Below, piece by piece: positions 6,526 to 15,000 of a stretch of 16,947 bases of DNA. The translations under genes were made by a program, and so were the position numbers. How positions within the stretch are numbered: position 1 is the stretch's first letter; each line of letters begins with the position of its first letter. The notes beneath the pieces were generated by a model, which made no database searches, was not told the DNA's origin, and was given only the letters and a program-made list of their open reading frames with translations. The stretch is taken from NCBI GenBank assembly GCA_900544195.1, contig UQUJ01000067.1, forward strand, positions 1-16,947, in the 5' to 3' direction. This DNA comes from an uncultured Alistipes sp. GTDB taxonomy: Bacteria > Bacteroidota > Bacteroidia > Bacteroidales > UBA932.

Positions 6526-6588
6526 TATCGTAAGTAGTGATAATAATGTTTTTATATTGTGTATGTTACAGTTTGTTTGTCAATATGG

Positions 6589-6596
6589 CAAAGGTA
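6589..6596 (-). promoter_or_regulatory. Bacteroidota -7 box for the GH5-like gene
   Basis: On the minus strand this reads TACCTTTG, an exact TAnnTTTG match. It would start transcription around 6583, leaving about 28 nt before the ATA codon at 6555 and about 58 nt before the TTG at 6525. No clear -33 TTTG is present. Confidence 0.5.
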
Positions 6597-6699
6597 AGTA
6601 TATAATCTGAGACACCCACTTTTTCTAGAGAATTGTTTCATAATAGACAACTGAGCAAAGACTGGATTTGTGTATTCGCTAAAAATATCATTATTACGT

Positions 6700-7959
6700 T
6701 TATCCCAGTTCAAGTAATTCTTTGTCCGTCAAGAAATCCAACAAGCCAATAGTCAACAGGCCGAGTTCGTCCTCCTTGCGATGGATATCATCACCAACAA
6801 TGACAATCTTGCGGAAGTGGTCATTGATTGACAACAACGGGCGTCGCTCTTGTTGTTCCTTCTCTGGCGTAGGCATATGGAAAGCCGATTGAATATACAC
6901 TCTGTATGGAGGACGGTTTACCACAAAGTCAACTTCCAACTGTCTTCTGACAAATTTTCCATTCTCATCTTTGCCTCTAAGTTCTACTAAACCGACATCC
7001 ACATTATAGCCACGACTACGGAGTTCATTATAGATAATATTCTCCATAATGTGCGTTTCCTCTTGCTGGCGATAGTTGAGAATGGCAGCACGTATGCCGA
7101 TGTCTGCGAAGTAGTATTTTGTCTCGGTGCCGATATATTTTCTGCCTTTCACATCATAGCGTAAGGCTTCTTCTATCAAGAAAGAATCTTTCAAATAGTC
7201 AATGTATTGTTTTATAGTGTCTCTTTTTATGGTTACCCCTTGTGAAGATTGAAAGGTATTGGCTATTCTTGTTGGGTTGGTGGAAGAACCTATACCAGAA
7301 GCAAGCACACGTACCAATTCCTTCATTCCTTCTGGATTGCGTAGATGGTTGCGCTCAATTACATCACGCAGATAGGTCGTTTCATACAGACCACGCAAGT
7401 AGTCTGTTTTCTTTTCTTCCGTTTCAAGCAAAGCCACCTGTGGCAGTCCTCCAAAAGTATAGTAATCTAACCATGCTTTGCGTATATCGCCACCAATACC
7501 ATTAAAGTATTCGTCAAAGGTGAGAGGCCAGATGCGTATCTCGTCACCTCTGCCTCGAAACTCAGTCACAACATCACTTGACAGGAAACGAGAGTTTGAA
7601 CCCGACACATACACGTCCACATTCCTCATGTGTGTCAAGCTAAGAATAACCTCCACAAATTCTTCTACAAGTTGTACCTCGTCCAAGACTATATAATAAG
7701 GTTTGCCATCATCCACAACCTTTGAATCTATATAGTCGAGCAAGGCATCAGGCTTCCTCAACCGCCTGTTTCGGAAATCATCAAGTTGTATTTCAATGAT
7801 GTGACTATCAGTCACCCCATGTTCCAACAACCAGTTATGCCAGATATCAAACAGCAGGAAAGACTTTCAACATCGTCTGACACCTGTTATAATCTTCACA
7901 AGTCCGTTCCCACGTCCTGCAATAAGTTCATCCAAGTATTTCTTACGTTCAAATATCAT
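6700..7959 (-). pseudogene. AAA_14/DUF4143 ATPase with a nonsense codon in Walker A
   Basis: The full frame runs from an ATG at 7957-7959 (MIFERKKYLDELIAGRGNGL, then VKIITGVRRC) to a stop at 6700 and would give 419 residues, normal for the AAA_14 plus DUF4143 ATPase family. Codon 31 (7867-7869) is TGA where GGA (Gly) is expected, so the P-loop GVRRCGKS reads GVRRC-stop-KS. Everything downstream is intact: Walker B YYIVLDEVQLV, the sensor segment DVYVSGSNSRFLSSDV, the wHTH/linker region, and the C-terminal DUF4143 part with LEVDFVVNRPPYRVYIQSAF, resembling the nuclease-like core of that domain. A restart at Met44 (7830) would lack the P-loop. The family is common in Bacteroidota and its cellular role is poorly defined. 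The single lesion suggests recent inactivation. Confidence 0.85.
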
Positions 7960-8001
7960 ACTAGAGTACTTTTTTTGATATTGGTATCATATTTTACACC
8001 G

Positions 8002-8032
8002 CAAAGATAATGGCTTTATCCCAAAAGCCAAC
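8002..8032 (-). promoter_or_regulatory. Promoter of the ATPase pseudogene
   Basis: Minus-strand TATCTTTG (8002-8009) is a perfect -7 box, with GTTG (8029-8032) as a near-match to the -33 TTTG at a 19-bp spacing. Transcription would start about 35-40 nt before the ATG at 7959. Confidence 0.6.
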
Positions 8033-8686
8033 ACAATCAATGGAAAAACTGCGTTTATCAAGTAAAAAAAAACAGTAAAACGTAGCATCGTAAACTACAC
8101 AAAAATGCTTTTTAGAACAAAGGGTATGACATGTAATCACACCTAAGTTCAAGGGAGTCGTTTCAACCGTACCCCTTTATGAATTTCGTCCTATAACTTC
8201 CATTCACCACATTATGGGATCGGTTAAAAGCACCCCTTCCAACCCTTGTTTCGTGATTATTGATGTGATTGAAAGTTAAATACGTTAAATATTCACCTTT
8301 TCGTATCTAATCAGAATCCATACGGTCACTTTTCTACCGTTTAGAACGTATAACACTGATAATCAACTAATAATATATATGAAGGCTGTCTTGTGTTAAA
8401 AGTTACGGAGAATATGTATAATATCCGTAATATCTTACACCTTTGTCAAAGTATGAAAGCTTGTGACGAATGAATGATATTCAGGAACTTACCTTTCGTT
8501 GACCTGATTATCAGCGAGTGGTGAGTAAGGTGTTAATTATCAATGGAATAGTATATTGCCTTTGGCGGTTATTGACTAAAGACAGAGTACTAAAGTCTTG
8601 ATTGTCAGTGCTTTATTTATCACGGTCGCTTCGATTGTGGCTCAGCGACCGGCTTGGGAAAGAAACAATAGTTGGCTTTGGGAAAA
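8033..8686. other. AT-rich non-coding stretch in the accessory region
   Basis: About 650 bp without a supportable gene. It holds a stem TTACGGA/TCCGTAA (8403-8409 and 8424-8430), an imperfect inverted pair TTACACCTT (8434-8442) with AAGGTGTTAA (8527-8536), and the hairpin at 8623-8651. No frame shows recognisable protein motifs, and the plus-strand frame starting at 8602 is the reverse complement of the nuclease gene. It may be the eroded end of a mobile element or lost genes, but nothing in the sequence proves that. Confidence 0.4.
8623..8651 (-). terminator. Hairpin after the DUF1016 nuclease gene
   Basis: CGGTCGCT (8623-8630) and AGCGACCG (8644-8651) are perfect inverted repeats with a 13-nt loop, starting 36 bp beyond the nuclease stop. 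There is no U-run afterwards on the minus strand, so this is a candidate rather than a firm terminator of the gene string. Confidence 0.45.
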
Positions 8687-9796
8687 TTACAACAGTTTCT
8701 TTATCTCTTCCTCGTCTGGCAGAAGTTCTTTCAAGCGTTCTTGGCTGGACTTGTAGGTGGCGACACCCATCGGTTTGGTGTAATCCTGAAGGACATACTC
8801 AACATAAGCACGGTCGGCATCCTTGCACAGAACGATCCCGACAGACGGATTTTCGCCTTCGATGCGTTCCTCATCGTCGAGGACTCGGAGATAGGCGGCT
8901 AGTTGACCGAGGTACGCCGGTTTGAAAGACCCTTTTTTGAGTTCAATTACGACCAGAGATCTCAGAACACGATTAAAGAATAGAAGATCCACCCAATGAT
9001 CGTGTCCAAGCTTGTCGTAATGAACCTGATTGCCAAGATATGAGAAGCCACGTCCGAATGTCATGATAAAGTTCTTGATATTATGGACTATCTCGTTTTC
9101 TACCACACGTTCGTCAATGTCTTCATCCCTTTCGCCCAGCTGCTCGACATTGATGTAGTCCAGTAGATATTCATCCTTGAACATCTGGATCGCCTGAAAT
9201 GCCCGCTTATAGTCCGGAATGGTCACGCCAAAGTTATTCGGCATTTTGCCTTGATTATGGTAGGTATCCTCAGAAATCTTTCTCTCCAGGGCATCAACGG
9301 ACAGGCTGAGATCGGCACAAAGCTGAATATAGAATTTTCGCTCCTCGACATCTTTCACCTTCGTGATAATTATGCAATGGTGGGTAAAGCCTATGCTCAA
9401 GAAGGCTATCCATGGGAAGTTCGAGAAATTCGCCAGTTGTAGCTGTCGAATTTTATTGTCCTCAGAATCAGCAACCTTCAATTCGCCAGTTATGACTGGC
9501 GAATTTGCTTCAAGCGACTCCCATTCTTCATAGAAAGCTCGCATAGACTTCAGGTTTGATGGAGAGAATCCTCTCAGCCCAGGTATCTCACGGCGCAACT
9601 GTTCGCTGATTGTCGCAATGGCTCCCTTCCCCCAAAAACCTTCACGACTGTTTTGGGATATGTATCGTCCAATGCCATAGTACAAAGCCAGTTGCTCCTG
9701 ATTCACACCCTTCAAAGCTTTCGCTTGGCTCTGCAGAATAGCGGTTTTTATCTGCTTGACAGCATCATTGTATTGTGTGGAAAGTTTCTCTTTCAT
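8687..9796 (-). CDS. DUF1016/YhcG-family PD-(D/E)XK nuclease
   Basis: A two-domain protein of the YhcG/DUF1016 family. The N-terminal domain (about 10-215) is helical, with the family motifs LYYGIGRYIS and GLRGFSPSNLKSMRAFYEEW and the central SIGFTHHCIIITKVKD. The C-terminal domain (about 230-350) is PD-(D/E)XK nuclease-like: NQVHYD, then VDLLFFNR with Asp273, VVIELKKG with Glu288 and Lys290, and the GQL motif with Gln301 (numbering from the upstream TTG at 9805). The frame is intact. I chose the ATG at 9796 (MKEKLSTQYN) over the TTG at 9805. It follows the dihydroorotase stop by 17 bp, so it is probably co-transcribed with a housekeeping string. Family members are often found near restriction-modification and other defence or mobile loci; the exact function is unsettled. 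Confidence 0.9.
   Translation of the reverse strand: MKEKLSTQYNDAVKQIKTAILQSQAKALKGVNQEQLALYYGIGRYISQNSREGFWGKGAIATISEQLRREIPGLRGFSPSNLKSMRAFYEEWESLEANSPVITGELKVADSEDNKIRQLQLANFSNFPWIAFLSIGFTHHCIIITKVKDVEERKFYIQLCADLSLSVDALERKISEDTYHNQGKMPNNFGVTIPDYKRAFQAIQMFKDEYLLDYINVEQLGERDEDIDERVVENEIVHNIKNFIMTFGRGFSYLGNQVHYDKLGHDHWVDLLFFNRVLRSLVVIELKKGSFKPAYLGQLAAYLRVLDDEERIEGENPSVGIVLCKDADRAYVEYVLQDYTKPMGVATYKSSQERLKELLPDEEEIKKLL
9426..9505. repeat. Paired hairpins within the nuclease gene
   Basis: AAATTCGCCAG (9426-9436) with CTGTCGAATTT (9443-9453) has one mismatch, and AATTCGCCAGT (9480-9490) with ACTGGCGAATT (9495-9505) is perfect with a 4-nt loop. Both share AATTCGCCAGTT. They lie in the segment encoding residues about 98-127, a variable linker between family motifs. 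Confidence 0.6.
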
Positions 9797-9813
9797 ACTC
9801 GTCAATTATAGTA

Positions 9814-11271
9814 TTATTGGTGGGTGAATGCCAGAGCTTGACCGGAAGGGGAGTCGTGGAGGAGACGGCTGTCGGTGACGACTTGTTTGCCGTTGAGGAA
9901 CACACGATCGATGACACCACGAAGTGTTGTACCTTCATACGGTGACCAACCGCACTTGTAGGCGACATTTTTTACTGAATATTCCTGCTCAGGAACATTG
10001 CGAACCAAATCAGCGTGACTCTTGACGGAATATTCCTGCTCGGGATCGAGGATGACCAAGTCGGCGTAGTTGCCGACCTTCAGGTGGCCTCTGTCTTTTA
10101 TTCCGAGGATTTCGGCCGGCTTCTCCGAGAAAGAGGAGGCGATTCGGGACAGGCTGATCAAGGCATCGTCATCGGCGTTTTTCCCTTCGTTGTACAAAGC
10201 CGCGGCTGTCAGCAGGGCCGAAAGTGACTGCTGGACTGAAGGCATGCCGGAAGGACATTTCAGATAGTTGTCCACTTTCTCTGAAAGCAGGTGAGGAGCG
10301 TGGTCGGAGCCTATGGTGTCGATTATGCCTTCCGCAAGACCTTTCCTCAGAGCCTCACGGTCAGAGGCCGACTTGATGGCCGGGTTGCATTTCACCTTCC
10401 CCTTCAACTTCTCATAGTCCTCATCGCAGAACCATAGGTAATTCGCTGAGGTCTCAGCGGTTATATTCGGGTTGTGAATTTTGGCGGCGCGGATCATCTC
10501 CACCTCTTCGGCTGTCGAGACATGCAGCACGTGAAGTCTGGTGCCATATTCAATGGCCATCGCAAGAGCCTTGGCCGTGGATCGGATGCAGGCCTTGCGG
10601 TTGCGGATCCGAGGATGCTCGCTGAAAGGAATATCCTCGCCGAACTTCGCCTTGGCAGCCTCCAGATTTGCCTTTATGATTCCCTCGTCCTCACTGTGGA
10701 TCAGAATCGGCTTCCCTTGAATCCTGAACAAATCAGAAAGAGCCTCATTGTCGTCCACGAGCATATTCCCGGTAGAAGATCCCATGAAGACCTTGACACC
10801 GCCGAACTCTTCGCCGTGGCCTTCAGCGAGATATTCCCGAATCGCCGCGGCATTGCCGTTCGTGGCTCCTATGTGGAATCCGTAGTTGGCCCACGATCGT
10901 CCGCCGGCCCGGTTGAGCTTGTCTTGAAGAGTCTCCAAATCGGTTGTCGGAGGCTTCGTATTCGGCATATCAATAAATGACGTGACTCCTCCGAACAGTG
11001 CGGCCTTTGACTCACTTTCGATGTCTGCTTTCCACTCCATTCCAGGTTCGCGGAAATGCACGTGAGCATCTATTCCTCCGGCCATCAACACCTTGCCTTC
11101 CAAGTCAATGACCTCAGAATTTGAGAAAGCCCGCAAGGCCTCTGAATCGTCGGAGTCCGAACCGCCACGGTACCATATTCCCGCAATCCGCTCGCCGTCA
11201 ATGCCAAGGGCTCCCTTTCTTGTGGAAGCCCCTGTCACTATTGTCGCATTGGTAAGTAAAATCCTTGCCAT
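9814..11271 (-). CDS. pyrC: Dihydroorotase with a 17-residue internal duplication
   Basis: Cytoplasmic zinc amidohydrolase that interconverts N-carbamoyl-L-aspartate and dihydroorotate, the third step of de novo pyrimidine synthesis. Metal-site motifs are all visible: DAHVHFREPG (His70, His72), VKVFMGSSTGN (Lys160, the likely carbamylated bridging lysine), ILIHSEDE (His192), LHVLHVS (His250) and IGSDHAPH (Asp323). The substrate-binding Arg lies in HFREPG and the Asn in DMPNT. At 485 residues it is longer than usual. Two insertions account for this: a Ser/Asp-rich stretch (38-52), and a C-terminal duplication in which PEQEYSVK occurs at 410-417 and again at 427-434. The start is 3 bp after the mannosyltransferase stop, indicating translational coupling. 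Core active-site residues are intact, so it is probably functional. Confidence 0.96.
   Translation of the reverse strand: MARILLTNATIVTGASTRKGALGIDGERIAGIWYRGGSDSDDSEALRAFSNSEVIDLEGKVLMAGGIDAHVHFREPGMEWKADIESESKAALFGGVTSFIDMPNTKPPTTDLETLQDKLNRAGGRSWANYGFHIGATNGNAAAIREYLAEGHGEEFGGVKVFMGSSTGNMLVDDNEALSDLFRIQGKPILIHSEDEGIIKANLEAAKAKFGEDIPFSEHPRIRNRKACIRSTAKALAMAIEYGTRLHVLHVSTAEEVEMIRAAKIHNPNITAETSANYLWFCDEDYEKLKGKVKCNPAIKSASDREALRKGLAEGIIDTIGSDHAPHLLSEKVDNYLKCPSGMPSVQQSLSALLTAAALYNEGKNADDDALISLSRIASSFSEKPAEILGIKDRGHLKVGNYADLVILDPEQEYSVKSHADLVRNVPEQEYSVKNVAYKCGWSPYEGTTLRGVIDRVFLNGKQVVTDSRLLHDSPSGQALAFTHQ
9977..10041 (-). repeat. In-frame 51-bp partial tandem duplication in pyrC
   Basis: GAATATTCCTGCTC is repeated exactly 51 bp apart (9977-9990 and 10028-10041), with looser similarity around it, and encodes the doubled PEQEYSVK. 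The offset is 17 codons, so the frame is kept. Between the two copies lies a non-family insert reading SHADLVRNV. Confidence 0.8.
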
Positions 11272-11274
11272 TGG

Positions 11275-11997
11275 TTATCCTTTACGATGGAATTTTCTGA
11301 ATTTCAGCTTGATGACACCCCAGAACGCCTCTCCGAAGATTCCGCCGCTCATCTTTGAAGTGCCAAGCTTGCGGTTCACGAATATGATCGGGACCTCCAC
11401 CAACTCGAATCCCAGTTTCCAGGCCGTGTACTTCATCTCGATCTGGAATCCGTAGCCCTTCATCCTCACATCGTCAAGGTCGATGGTTTCCAGAGCCTTG
11501 CGGCTGTAGCACTTGAACCCGGCCGTGCAGTCGTGGATCTTCATTCCGAGGACTGTCTTGACATAGATTGACGCGCAGTAGGACATCAGGATCCTGCCGA
11601 TCGGCCAGTTGACCACACTGATTCCGTCGCAGTAGCGGGAGCCGATGGCCACGCCTCCGCATCCGGCGCTGGCCTTGTAGAGTCTTGGCAAATCCTCGGG
11701 GTTGTGGGAAAAGTCCGCGTCCATCTCGAAGATGTAGTCATAGCCATGCTCCAAAGCCCATTTGAATCCTGTCAGGTAGGCGGTTCCCAGCCCGAGTTTC
11801 CCGGAGCGTTCAATCATGAAAAGCTTATCAGGAAACTCTTCCTGAAGTCTTTTCACAATGGTGGCGGTGCCATCTGGGGAGCCGTCATCTATGATAAGCA
11901 CATTGTACTCTCCGTCAAGGGAAAACACTTTCCTTATGATCGCTTCGATGTTCTCCTTCTCGTTGTAAGTCGGAATAATGACGACTTTCCTGTCCAT
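11275..11997 (-). CDS. Polyprenol monophosphomannose synthase (DPM1-like, GT2)
   Basis: Family 2 glycosyltransferase that moves mannose (or a related hexose) from a nucleotide sugar to polyprenyl phosphate on the cytoplasmic face of the inner membrane, making a lipid-linked donor. The 240-residue short form has IPTYNEKENIE (8-18), the nucleotide-binding DDGSPDGT (37-44), RSGKLGLGTAYLTGF (64-78), the metal-binding DADFSH (93-98), and the acceptor-loop segment FVNRKLGTSKMSGG near the C-terminus. It lacks the C-terminal transmembrane helices of longer DPM/ArnC-type enzymes, so it would be peripheral to the membrane. It lies 17 bp after the tricorn-like protease and 3 bp before pyrC, as part of one string. 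The sugar donor cannot be read from sequence. Confidence 0.93.
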   Translation of the reverse strand: MDRKVVIIPTYNEKENIEAIIRKVFSLDGEYNVLIIDDGSPDGTATIVKRLQEEFPDKLFMIERSGKLGLGTAYLTGFKWALEHGYDYIFEMDADFSHNPEDLPRLYKASAGCGGVAIGSRYCDGISVVNWPIGRILMSYCASIYVKTVLGMKIHDCTAGFKCYSRKALETIDLDDVRMKGYGFQIEMKYTAWKLGFELVEVPIIFVNRKLGTSKMSGGIFGEAFWGVIKLKFRKFHRKG

Positions 11998-12014
11998 AGT
12001 ATAAAATAAAGATA

Positions 12015-15000
12015 TTATTTAGTTTTCATCATCTCCTTGACCGCCGCCTCAAGCTGCCTGTCCTCTCCTCTGAGGACGGAGGCCGGGTCGTTGTCAACCT
12101 TGATGTCCGGCTCAATCTGCTGGTTCTCAAGATACCTTCCCTCCTTGAGCCCGAATGAGCCGACTTGTGGAATACCAAACACCATGCCGTTGATCTGGGT
12201 TTCCCACCATACGGCGGTCATCGTGCCAGGAACCGGCATTCCGATCAGTTTGCCTACTCCAAGAGTCCTGTACGTGTACGGGAAGCCGCAGGCATCCGAG
12301 TAGTTGTCCTCGCACATGAGCACACATGAAGGCTTTCTCCATTTGTTGTACGGCTCGCTGCCGATGTACTGGCCCCTCGGCATGAACCTTATATATTCCT
12401 TGCCGCTGAGGAAGGTCGCAAGGTCGTCATGCAGCCAGCCGCCACCGTTGTGCCTGGTGTCAACAACCGCCGCGTCAGCCGCCCTGTACTTGCCAAGCAG
12501 TTTTGAATATACCGTCCTGAAGCTTGGCGAGTCCATTCCCTGGACGTGCGTGTAGCCCACTTTACCGCCTGACATCTTGTCCGTCATTTCCTCTCTCTGC
12601 TTCACCCACCTGCGGTACATAAGGGATGATTCTGAATATCCCGGCTCGATGAACAGCTCGACATCCTTCTTTCCTTTCTTCACAACGATGGCAACCTTCT
12701 TGCCGGCCTTGTTCCTGAGAAGGCTGAACCAACTCTCTCCGGTCTTTATCGGCTGCCCGTCAATGGATTCGATGATGTCTCCGGCTTTGATTCCGGAATC
12801 GGCCAGATTGAGGGCTCCGCCAGGAAGCACTTCCGCTATCTTCAGACCGTCGCCTTCGTAGTCGTAGTCATAAATGGCTCCGAGCCAACCCATCGTGAAT
12901 TTCGAACGCTGGTTGTAGCGAGCTCCTGTGTGCGAACCGTTCAGCTCGCCGAGCATCTCGGAAAGAAGATCCTGGAAGTCAAAGTTGTTGGCGATGTACG
13001 GCATGAACTGTTCATAGTTCTTCTTGTACCCCTCCCAATCTATTCCGTGGATCTGAGGATCGTAGAACTTCTCGTCCACCTGCTTCCAGACGTGGCCGAA
13101 GATGTAGTCCCTCTCGGCCTTGGGTTTGAACTCGTAGTCTCCTGAAAAAGAAATTGTGCTCATCGCTCCACTGGCGATCGTGATCTTCGTGATCGAACCG
13201 CCTGTGAATATGTAGAGATCCTTGTCATCGGTTGACGGCACCAACGAACCGTACACACCTTTCTTGATGATCTTGACATCACCCTTCTTGATGTCCATCT
13301 GGCAGAGGTCATAGCCCTTCTCAAGCCTGGTCGTGTAGAAAAGTTTTGTGCCGTCCTGTGTGAGGTAGAAGTCCCCAAGCCTTCCGGAGAAGCGTGTCAA
13401 ACGGGCCGTCCGGAACTCTCTGTTCTCAAGGTCGAGCACGAGTTTCTCGGGTTTCTCAGCCTGTTTTACGGAATCTTTCTTTTCCTTTTTCTCTTCTTTC
13501 TCTATCTTCTTCTCGGATTTCTCCCCGTCCTCAAGAGCCTTGGCGATCTCCGCATCCTCCTTGTCCTGATAGAACTTTGTCATCTCCTTGCCGTCAAAGA
13601 ACATGATGTAGATGTCACTCTCGGCTCCCCAGCTTCCGTGGCTGCGGTAACCGTCCTTGTCTGACTCCCAAGCCATGGCCTTGCCTTTCAGAGTCCATTT
13701 GAAGTTCCCGTCAGAATAGCCGCTCTCGGTCAGGTTGGTGATCTTGCCGCTCTCGATGTCTATCAGCGCGACATCCGAATTGTTCCATCCGCCGTTGATC
13801 TGATAGTTGCTAAGGAGATATTTGCTGTCCGGACTCCACTCGAAGCCTTGGTCGCCGTCAGCATAGGAGTAATTCACGCCTTTAAGCAAAGACTTTTCCT
13901 TTCCGTCCTTGGTCGATTTTATGACCAGTTCGGTCCTGTCGCGCAGGAACGCCACCCATTTTCCGTCCGGAGAGACAACGGGCTGGAAGCATGTCTCGCT
14001 TTCCGATGTCACAAGCTCTTCCTTGAACTTGGTGGCGTAAGTGAACCTCTTTTCCTTCTTGTCGGTCAGCGAAGTCTTGTATATTCCCCAATGACCGTTC
14101 CTTTCCGATGAATAGTAAAGCTCGCGTCCGTCCTTTGAGAAGCTGACGTTACGCTCCTGCTCAGGGGTGTTCGTTATTCTCTTCGTGGTTTTGTAGTCGG
14201 CGGACGTGACGAAGACATCGCCTCTGATCACGACAGCGATCTCTTTTCCGTCAGGGGACACCGCCATAGAGGACGCTCCGGTCGAGAAGGTGAGATATTC
14301 AACATCATTCTCGGTCTCGTCCTTCGCCACGGTGATGTCGAGCTTCTTGGGCTCGCCGCCGTCCGTCATTGTGTATAGGTCTCCGTTCCAGGAGAAGCAG
14401 AGCGTGCCGTTGCCGGCCACGGAAAGGAATCTTACCGGGTTGTCCTTGAAATGTGTCAGCTGCTTAGGCTCTCCAGGATTCCCGGTTGAGGCTTTATAGA
14501 CGTTCAAAGTCCCGTCAGCCTCGGATATATAATAATATGTCTTCCCGTCAGCCGCGAAGACCGGATTCCTGTCCTCACCGACGAACGTTGTCAGCTTCGT
14601 GAATGCTCCGTCTCCTGTGACACGGAACCTTTCCCCCTGTTCCGAAGCCGGTTTGTAAAGCCAGATGTCTCTCGTCACGGATGAATGATGATGCTTGCGG
14701 AGCGGATCCTCGTAGCCTTTGTAGTCTTCGTAGATGACCTCTCCTGAGTTGTTCACACTCATAGCCATGAGAGGCATTGAGGTGACAAGTTGAGGCCTGC
14801 CGGCTTTCTCGTCAATCTGCCAAACCTGCGGGCTGCCCGGGAATCCGCCATAGACGGCGTCCTGCTGGATGTTTGCCTGGAACAGAACCCTGCCGCCGTC
14901 AAGCACGCAGAGAGGAGTCTCGTTACCCGGGTAATCCGTCAGTCTTTTCGGAACACCACCCTCGGCGGAAGTGATGAATATGTCCTTGGAGCCAGCCCTG

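Noticed and set aside
7867..7869. TGA read as glycine (an alternative genetic code) or as selenocysteine
   Set aside because: TGA in place of Gly is striking because some candidate phyla decode it so. But the gene set and promoters are Bacteroidota, other genes here are free of internal TGA, TGA closes the HipB-like frame, and no SECIS-like context is apparent. A nonsense mutation is simpler.
8602..8925. Plus-strand ORF at the end of the nuclease gene
   Set aside because: Most of it is antisense to the conserved C-terminal nuclease domain, and it shows no recognisable features.
10474..10980. 168-residue plus-strand ORF
   Set aside because: Antisense to dihydroorotase, whose active-site residues occupy the other strand; no independent features.
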